Assembly (NCBI GenBank): GCA_027924585.1
Contig: BSBM01000076.1
Coordinates: 7,139,001-7,203,000, forward strand
DNA: 64,000 bases
Direction of reading: 5' to 3'
From: Larix kaempferi
Lineage: Eukaryota > Streptophyta > Pinopsida > Pinales > Pinaceae
Under the pieces are notes generated by a model. It saw only the letters and a list, made by a program, of their open reading frames with translations, was not told the origin of the DNA and did not search any database. The position numbers and the translations under genes were made by a program. The number at the start of each line of letters is the position of its first letter. The first letter of the stretch is position 1. Below, piece after piece: positions 56,784-64,000 of this stretch.

Positions 56784-58223
56784 CTCCCTCTTAACTAGGA
56801 AGGTATTTCTCGACACAGATCATCTAGCACAAGTCTTCTTCTCTGGATTATCATCAGTGAATCATCGTCATCGTCACTGATGCTGCTATCTTGATCAATC
56901 TCTGAATCTACTCATCATAGGAAGTTCTACAGAGCCAGTCCTTTTTCATACTGGATGTAGACCCACCACCTGTAGGTCTTTATCACCACTGGCCATACTG
57001 TGGAATAGTCAGGACTGATTACGTGCATCAACAAAACCTCGAAAGAGCATCCCAGGACTGATTACGAGCACACTGCTCAACCTATCGGATCTCCCAGGAT
57101 CTTTTACATGTTGACCTTCACAAAACCTACTCAAAGCATCCCAGGATTTTACAAGCACACCGCTCTACCTGTCTGGATCTCGATAGAGCATCCCAGGTTG
57201 TTACGAGCACACTGCTCTACCTGTCCGAATTTTAAAGGATCTTTTCTATGTGAACTTTCGCAAAACCTACTCAGATCATCCCAGGATGTTACGAGCAAAC
57301 CACTCTACCTGTCTTGATCTCGATAGAGCATCCCAGGATGTTACGAGCACACCGCTCTACCTGTCCGAATTTTAAAGGATATTTTCTATGCGAAATTGTA
57401 GCAAAACCTACTCAGAGCATCCCAGGATGTTATGAGCACATCGCTCTACCTGTCCGGATCTTGATAGAGCAACCTAGGCTGTTACGAGCACACCTCTACC
57501 TGTCCAGTTTTTAAAGGATCTTTTCTATGGTACCTGCACAACCTGTCCACGGCCATAGAGTATCAAACCGATACTCACCATACATCATCCTGATGTACAT
57601 CATCACATGATCAACCTGATCATCATCATAGCATCAACCTGATGCATATCATCTGGAGCAACATCCTGAAGCTCGTCATCTATGATCATCCTGATCATCA
57701 TCATAGCATCATGCTGATGCATATCATCTGGAGCAACATCCTGAAGCTCGTCATCTGTGATCATCCTGATCAAACAATATATCCATCTGATGCATACAAA
57801 GTATCTACCTGATACATATCATCATATATGATCTACCTAATCATACAAGTATCCACCTAATACAAATACAAATTCATGATCTACCTGATCATACAATTAT
57901 CCACCTGATACAAATCCATGATCCAACTGATCATATCAAGCATCCAACATGATGCATATACAAATACATGATCATACTGATCAAAGCATCCAACATGATG
58001 CATATACAAATACATGATCACACTGATCAAAGCATCCAACATGATGCATACATACATATACATATAAATGATCCAACTGATTATATCCAGCATCCAACAT
58101 GATACATATATAGAGCAGTAACTGGAGCATTGTCCTGATACTCATCATCCAACGCTTGCATCCATAGCCATGTGAAGGATCCTCCTTCCACCATGCTTGA
58201 AATGGCTTCAGCAAATGTCTACA
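56784..58223 (-). repeat. Copia 3' untranslated region with three tandem repeat blocks
   Basis: Block 1, about 57040-57540: a unit of about 140 bp (two sub-units of about 52 and 88) around gagcatcccaggatgttacg. Block 2, about 57590-57775: a unit of about 78 bp around atcatctggagcaacatcct, two copies. Block 3, about 57860-58110: a unit of about 53 bp around catccaacatgatgcatata, about four copies. At 1.4 kb this region is long for a copia element. A purine tract (minus reading gttaagagggag) precedes the 3' LTR. Confidence 0.85.
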
Positions 58224-61200
58224 TCACTTCTTCCTTGAAGTGTCATCGATCTGAAGGACACCAAGCCTCTCTCTGAAGTACTTGAACTTCACTCTGGCTA
58301 GTGGCTTTGTCAGCACATCTGTAATCTGCTCATCTGTCACAACATACAAGAGCTTCACTGCTCCTCTCTGCACCATATCCCTGATATAGTGATATTTGAT
58401 CTCTATGTGTTTCGACCTATCATGGAACACTGGGTTCTCAGACAGCTTCACACAACTCTGGTTGTCACAAAAGATACCAGTAGCCTCCAACGCGAGATTA
58501 AATAACTCAGACAGTAGCTTCCGGAGCCATACTACCTCACAACTAGCCGAACATGCTGCAACATACTCTGCCTTGGCTGTACTCAGTGCTATGTAGGACT
58601 GCTTCCTGCTAAACCAAGAGATCATACCTGATCCCATACTAAAGCAACACCCAGATGTGCGCTTCCTATCTACAGCACTGCCTGCCCAATCTGAATAAAC
58701 ATAGCCCTGCAGGTTAAACTTTTGATTCGCTTCATACTTGAGCCCGTAATCAACTATACCCTTCAGGTACCTCAGAATATGTTTTACAGCAACCAGGTGA
58801 ACACTCCTTGGATCCGTCAGGAACTGGCCCAATGTGTTCACTGCAAAGCAAATATCTGGTCTCATGTTCGTCAGGTACATCAAGGACCCAATCATCTGAC
58901 GATACATAGAGACATCAACCGGCTCAGATGAAGCATCACATAGAAGCTTCAGGTTCGATGCCATAGGTGTGGCCATGGCCTTGCTATCCATCATCCCGAA
59001 CCTCTTTAGGATATCTACTGTATACTTCCCTTGTCTAAGGAAGATGCCATCTGCACTTTACCACACCTCCATACCTAGAAAATAGTGCATCATCCCCAAG
59101 TCCTTCATATCGAACTCGGAAACAAGCTTCCTCTTTGTATCGGAAATCAATCTGCCATCTCCTATTACAAACATGTCATCCACATATAGGAGTAGAATCA
59201 CAGGATTTCCTTCCTCAACCTTGTAGTAAAGGTTGGAATCTACTTTACTCTTGGTAAATCCCAAACTAGATAGAAAATTGTCCATCCTACCATACCAAGT
59301 TCTAGGAGCTTATTTTAATCCATACAAGGATTTCTTCAATCTGCACACATATGACTCCCTGTCATGTGTTTCAAAATCGAGTGGCTGCTCCACATACACT
59401 TCCTCTTCAACTACACCATTCAAGAAGGCAGTCTTGACATCCATCTGGTGTATCTTCCATTTCATCGCTGCAGCCAGAGCAAGTACTGTTCTGATGGAAG
59501 TGTACCTGGCTACAGGAGCAAAATTTTCTTCATAATCTATTCCCTCTTTCTGAGAGAAGCCACGAGCTACGAACCTTGCCTTGTATTTCTCTATGCTGCC
59601 ATCTGCAGCATGCTTGATCTTGTAGATCCATTTGGAAGTCACAACAGACTTCCCTTCAGATCTTGGGACAACATCCCAGACATCATTCTTCATTATTGAT
59701 TGGTATTCTTCGATCATGGCATCCTTCCATTCTTTCTTTTCCGTTGCTTGTTCATAATTGGAAGGTTCTTTGTTCATGATATCATAGAGTAAAGCAACAT
59801 AGCTGGTATGTGATCTGGTTCTCTTCTTTGCTCTGTTTTCTTCTTCTGGAATGCCATATCTTTCTGTATCTTGAATGAGCTCTCTAGCCTATGCAGGTTT
59901 TCTCTTGTGAGATTTATTCTCACGGGGTGGATCTATAGGTTCTTGCGGATCTTCAATTTCATGATCTGCATCTGGAATTGCTTCAGTCATAGTAGTGTCT
60001 TGAAATCTAGTTTCCTTAGGTTCTTCATAAACTTCAACAGGTGTCTTCCTTGATTTGATGAATGCTGAGTTTTCATCAAATGTTACGTCCCCGTTGACAT
60101 CAATCTTCTTGAACCCTAGAAAGTATATTCTGTAAGCCTTCGAGATTTCACTGTAACCCACAAAGATACCCTTCTTTCCTGAAGGATCTAGCTTGGTCCT
60201 CTTTTCTTTTGGGGCATGAGTGTATACTGGACAACCAAATATTCTGAGATGGCTGACTTCAGGTTTCTTACCAGAGAAGATCTCTTCTAGTGTCTTGTTG
60301 TCCAATATCTTGTGGGGTGTTATGTTCTGCACATATACAGCTATCCTAGCTGCTTATGCCCATAGATGCATAGGTAGATCGTGGTCATACAACATTACCC
60401 TCGCTACTTCCATGATTGTTCGATTCTTTCTTTCTGCAACTCCATTCTATTATGGATTGTAAGGAGCAGTCAAATCCCTCTTAATCCCTGACTCACTGCA
60501 TAACTTCTTGAAGTCACCTGAGGTGAATTCTCCACCATTGTCGGATCTAAATGTTTTGATCTTCTTATCAGTTTGGTTCTCCATCAAGGTTTTGAATTCC
60601 TTGAACTTATCCAACACTTCATCTTTGTTCTTCAAGAAGTAAACCCAAGTATTCCTGGAGAAGTCATCAATGAAAGAGACATAGTAAACATACCCACTCA
60701 GAGGGCTGGATGACATCAGGCCGCATACATCGGAGTGGATAATTTCCAAGATACTTTTTGCCTTGCTTTCACTGCTTGGAAATGCCTTCTTTATGTTCTT
60801 TCCTTTTGCACATCCTTTGCAAACACCTTCATGCTTGGTCTTAATTTCAGGAAGACCTTCTATAGCCTTACTTGCAATTGGTAATGCTCTATAGTGCATA
60901 TGTGCAAGTATTCTATGCCAAAGTTCACTTGGCTCCATGGATTCATGCACCATGGCATGTTCAGGTTGTCCCTTTAGTTTATACAATCCTCCCTCTTGCT
61001 CTCCAATCGCCACTGCATCATCAATCGTTTTACCCTTTGGCCACATTAGGACTTGGCCATCTACAAATGCAACCCTCATACATTTTGCATCTAATGCAGA
61101 GATGGAGAGTAGATTCTTCTTGAGCCCAGGTACAAATAGCACATCTTTCATCCTTAAGGACTTTCCATATTCTAGGTTGTAGGAGGCTTCCCCACTTCCT

Positions 61201-62312
61201 TTGATAGGGTAGTGATAATCATCCCCAAGTTTCACCTTATGGGGTGATTCATGTTCAGATAGGTTTACAAAAGATTCTTTAAACCCAGTCATGTGTTTGG
61301 AAGCCCCACTGTCAATTAACCAATCATTACAACCATGAGAGATAGTACCTTTGAGGGCAGAGATTAGAACATACTCTTCTTCGCTTGATGAGTCATCATC
61401 ATCACTTTCTGCTCTAGCTTTCTACCTGTAAGGTTCATCATCCTCAGCAGCATGAGCATGATATCTTCTTTTGTTATTCTTCTTCTTCTTGTTGAAGTTG
61501 TTGCCTTTCTTCTTCTTGTGACAATTTGAAGCAAAGTGTCCCATTTCATTACATTCGAAACATCGAACATGAGATAGATCTTTCTTCTTGTGATAAGGGT
61601 GAGAATGTTTCTTGTTATGAGATTTCTCCCTCTTAACCTTGCTTCGCTTGGTGTGAGTTGTGAGAGCTTGATCTTCATTCCCCATCTTTTCTTCTTGTGC
61701 CACAAGCCTAGCTTCTTCTTGAGAGCATTCCTCCCACAATCTACTGAAAGATATCAATTTCTTTCTTGCACAGATTCCTTGAATAAAGGAGTCCTATGAC
61801 CTAGGTAGGCCATTCAGAGTGGTCATAACAACTTCACCATTGTCCACTACTTCATCCACAGCTTCAAGTTGTTCCTTGATCTTAGAGACCTTGGAGAAGT
61901 AAGATTGAATGGTCTCTCCATTCAACATCTTGACCCCTTTCAATTGATTCCACATAGTCATCTTCCGATTTATGTTCTTCCCTTCAAATAACTTGGTCAG
62001 GGAGTCAAACATCTCCTTGGGTGTCTTTAGAGATGACACATGTGGTATGAGATGGTCTTTGATAGAATCAGCAATGATTCTCTTTGCCTTGACCAAGTTC
62101 TTCTTATGCAATACCTTAGCCTCTTCATCCTCTGGGATAGGGACCTCAGAGTTGATGAAGGAGTCTAATTCATTTTCTTCCAGGATTAACCCAATCCTAT
62201 ACTTCCAGGCTCGGAAGTTATCATCCCCTTCAAGCTTATCCTTAAGCTTGGTGTGGTGAGACATCTTAAATTGTACTTCAAATGGAAATAGAAGAGATTT
62301 AGGTCTTACCAC
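58224..62312 (-). pseudogene. Copia Gag-Pol polyprotein, one frame with about eight stop codons
   Basis: All parts share one minus-strand frame. Gag (from 62312, or Met 62264) has LEGDDNFRAWKYRIGLILEE and zinc knuckle CFECNEMGHFASNC (about 61560). Protease: WLIDSGASKHMTG. Integrase: LWHRILAHMHY and GVCKGCAKGK (zinc site), HSDVCG and FRSDNGGEFTS (catalytic Asp pair). RT: MDVKTAFLNGVVEEEVYVEQ and LLLYVDDMFVIG. RNase H: YSDWAGSAVDRKRTSG and ALSTAKAEYVAAC. Stops at 61794, 61422, 60450 and 60447 (two adjacent codons), 60354, 59889, 59310 and 59058 interrupt it. No frameshift occurs in about 4 kb. It is inactive as it stands, but catalytic residues are otherwise present. The normal end is the TGA at 58224. 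Confidence 0.93.
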
Positions 62313-62826
62313 TTGCTTTGCTGAAAACTGGATCTGGTCTCGGATTAGGGTTTGTCGGGAAAACCCTAAAAATTTAAAAAGTGAATTTCAACTTTCTGAA
62401 AGGATAGAAAGATGTGCCTTGATGATCTGATCAGCTTGGTGTATTCAGAATTTGAGATCTGCAAAGCTTCACCCTTCAGAAATTCCTTTTAGTCTTCCCA
62501 GTTTCACAAGGGAGGACCCTGAATTAGGGTTTGAGTTTCCCGGAGATTTACCCAGCCAAAAATCTCGATCCAAAGCTCTAAACTTCGATTTTTCCAAGGA
62601 GCTTCCAGCTATGTATTCAGATTTCAGAAATTCCTATTTTTGTGGAAACCCTAATTTTTAGGGCCAAATCTGAAAATGCTCAGAATTGAATTCTGATTGG
62701 ACAGATAGATTCTCCTTGATGAGTAGAGTCAATCTACTATACTGCTTTTCCAAAATCTGTGGAGAGAAACCCAATAAGCAAGAAACCCTATTTTTCGTCA
62801 CTGCACAATGTCTTCTTCTCAGGTTA

Positions 62827-62838
62827 GCTCTGACTCCA
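62827..62838 (-). other. Primer binding site of the copia element
   Basis: Minus strand TGGAGTCAGAGC touches the LTR directly; it differs from the initiator-Met site TGGTATCAGAGC at two bases. Confidence 0.85.
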
Positions 62839-63432
62839 TGTTAAATTTTGAGCATTAATTCACAATACTCTAGGATCTTTACTGAGCGAATAGCATGTAC
62901 AGTATATCAATGCATATCAATCATAACAAGCATGTCAATCATCACAAGAAGCAAAAGCATGAGAGACAATAGACACACAGAGTTTCCATGGGGAAAACCC
63001 TAAGGTGAAAAACCCCACAACTTCCTCAGAGATAGATAGAGCAATAGCACAACCAAAGTACAAACAAATTACAAGAGATAGAATCCTCTTAGCAGCTAAT
63101 CCTCCTCCTCACATGTGCACCACTTTCTGAGTGAAGGAAGTGTGAGTTCTGAAGTGATCCAAATAGAGATCTCCCGATCTCTATTTATACTTGTCTTGGT
63201 TTCCCAATAACCTTATGGGGTCGACTTGTCTAGCTAGGTACAATAACTTCATATTACATTATATCGGGCCGACCCCTTACAAGGTGGTCTAATAACCCAT
63301 CAGCAAGTTAACATACTTGCGACACTTGTCAATACAAATGACGACACTTCCGTATAGAGGAATAATACATCTCTATAGGAGTACAATAAATATATATATG
63401 AAATACATTCCGAAGTTACATATACATCAACA
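62839..63432 (-). repeat. 5' LTR of the copia element
   Basis: 594 bp; carries the promoter for the element. A TATA box lies at 63182-63189. Confidence 0.95.
63182..63189 (-). promoter_or_regulatory. TATA box in the copia 5' LTR
   Basis: The minus strand reads gacaagTATAAATAgagatc, a strong plant TATA match, about 240 bases from the LTR start. The same motif is present in the 3' LTR. Confidence 0.7.
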
Positions 63433-63815
63433 TTATGTACATGTGCCATAAGGGACCTTTATGCCATCCATGAAAAACAACCCAAAAGCATGTCTTGATG
63501 ATAGTGCAATTCGATATATCCTCTTGTCCACACAAAAATATGTGTTCGGTTGAGGAAGATCCTTGGGTACCCATTGTTTCAATTAACTTATGTACCTCAA
63601 GGGCACCTCGTCATTGCCTATTGTCTCATCATCATAGGAACATGACCCCCTTGAGCGCGATAATGTTCCATGCGTTTATGGAATTTTCTTCTGGTCTTTT
63701 GACATCTAGTCGATAAAACTCTTGTAGACCTACTGGATGTCTGACTTTCCTCTAGCGTTCCTAAACTCCCCTCGGTTTAGGAAGACAGATCTGACAAATA
63801 CCTATTTGGTTCTAC
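63433..63815 (-). pseudogene. SET exon, part upstream of the copia insertion
   Basis: Read from right to left, an acceptor-like tgcag precedes 63815. The following frame is basic and Ser/Thr-rich (TSSRSTRVLSTRCQKTRRKF), then after a frameshift in the 63630-63680 region it becomes acidic (YDDETIGNDEVPLRYIS). A TAA near 63589 follows, then KQWVPKDLPQPNTYFCVDKR and RIALSSRHAFGLFFMDGIKV, ending at the copia LTR. The last part looks like the pre-SET/early-SET strands of SET proteins (RIALSSRHAFGLF is similar to the xGxGLfA start of the fold). The peptide resumes at 56200 on the far side of the LTR element. Confidence 0.6.
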
Positions 63816-64000
63816 CTGCACCATGGGAAAAAAGTTTAGATAGTACTGCAAGGCATAACGCCTCTTAAAAGGTGATGTGTAGCGCCTTTTATAAGGTGAA
63901 TTGTACCACATTCCCTTTCTCAAAATGCAGGCATTCAAGTGCTGAGGTAGAGGATCACTTTATATTTCTCAGGAGTATAAATTCATGCAATTACGAGTTG
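63816..64000. other. Right edge: presumed intron of the SET gene
   Basis: No frame or motif was recognised. By the acceptor-like tgcag before 63815 this should be intron sequence of the SET/TNPA-like gene. The stretch near 63850-63900 has a small duplication (aaggcataacgcctcttaaa and gtagcgccttttataaggt). Confidence 0.4.

Larger units (their letters stand above)
56201..63432 (-). mobile_element. Copia retrotransposon inserted in the SET exon
   Basis: LTRs at 56201-56783 and 62839-63432 begin tgttaaat and end catcaaca (plus strand) and differ at roughly two dozen positions plus an 11-12 bp gap. A primer site (62827-62838) and a purine tract (56784-56797) sit at the right places for minus-strand transcription. 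Gene order gag, protease, integrase, RT, RNase H defines Ty1/copia. The flanks read cagaa (56196-56200, minus) and cataa (63433-63437, minus), a target duplication with one change. Removing the element restores the SET reading frame at the duplication. Confidence 0.95.
52624..63815 (-). pseudogene. SET-domain / TNPA-like fusion gene of the CACTA element, decayed and interrupted
   Basis: The exons lie on the minus strand in one order and phase: SET exon (63815-63433, broken by copia, then 56200-55839); small repeated exons 55738-55673, 55558-55496, 55379-55326, 55208-55113 and 54996-54934; then 54821-54585, 54471-54120, 54014-53675, 53579-53484, about 53418-53241, 53150-53081, 52993-52922 and 52829-52624 (stop). 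Most borders are GT-AG; 55326 uses GC. Parts: a SET-like fold; Ser/Thr-rich 21-residue repeats; a helical segment; a TNPA/Transposase_24-like region (RPPMIPAMEWKALMDDGKER, then IGQHKLGPGGYSNF); and a basic C-terminus (KHKRRKTKKK, likely nuclear signal). The exons continuing from SET to TNPA-like parts argue for one protein, but only cDNA would prove it. The gene probably starts beyond 63815. It has stops in several exons. Confidence 0.6.
48286..64000 (-). mobile_element. Second CACTA (En/Spm) element, runs off the right edge
   Basis: The left end reads CACTAAGTTTTTTGGAC at 48286, preceded by aca as possible 3-bp duplication. Then come 100-bp subterminal repeats with a TNPA-site-like motif, a region with two inverted repeats, and a minus-strand gene with TNPA-like features, so the visible end is the element's 3' end in gene orientation. 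The 5' end, and any TNPD gene, would lie beyond 64000. A copia element (56201-63432) is nested inside. The other CACTA terminus was not seen, so the boundary rests on one end. Confidence 0.7.

Overview
The window looks like intergenic, transposon-dominated DNA from a seed plant nuclear genome, most likely a gymnosperm. Reasons: plant-type GT-AG introns in transposase genes, copia, gypsy, LINE and CACTA families together, several large LTR elements with little or no coding capacity, and gag and pol wording that resembles gypsy elements I associate with conifers. The species cannot be fixed from sequence alone. I see no intact single-copy host gene, no rRNA gene and no complete tRNA gene. Almost everything is nested mobile DNA or tandem repeats.

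Layout from left to right. 1-1098: the leader and LTR start of a minus-strand LTR element running off the left edge. 1099-4021: a non-autonomous minus-strand LTR element. 4022-5270: unassigned AT-rich DNA. About 5270-24330: a minus-strand LINE split by a 13.6 kb LTR element (6069-19647, 1.34 kb LTRs, perfect 5-bp target duplication gccac) that carries only a small zinc-knuckle ORF. 24331-29780: a CACTA (En/Spm) segment with a decayed, multi-exon TNPD-type transposase on the plus strand. 29827-44540: an array of about 14 monomers of 170-177 bp, invaded by a gypsy element (30045-41486, duplication cttac) and by a 944-bp element with terminal inverted repeats. The gypsy element itself carries a 2.35 kb non-autonomous LTR element (35578-37927, duplication ttgac). 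44535-48240: a perfect palindrome, 1.1 kb of GAT/GAC-type repeats and a 120-bp repeat. 48286 to the right edge: a second CACTA element with a CACTA end, exactly 100-bp subterminal repeats, two large inverted repeats, and a minus-strand gene joining a SET-like domain to a TNPA-like transposase region. That gene is interrupted in its SET exon by a 7.2 kb copia element (56201-63432).

The most interesting part is the right-hand CACTA element. A motif two bases from the known En/Spm TNPA target (CCGACACTCTTA) recurs every 100 bp at its end, next to a gene whose 3' half looks TNPA-like and whose 5' half encodes a SET-like histone-methyltransferase fold. Between them lie two inverted repeats with coding-like arms, which could form long hairpin RNA. 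The element would therefore combine its own binding sites, a putative chromatin-modifying fusion protein and a possible small-RNA source. All of it is now degenerate: reading frames are mostly kept, but nonsense codons that look like C-to-T or G-to-A changes are scattered through it, as expected for long cytosine methylation.

Order of events inferred from nesting: satellite, then gypsy, then the small LTR element inside it; LINE, then the 13.6 kb element; CACTA element, then copia. Exon borders, identities and domain names were read by eye. No database search was possible.
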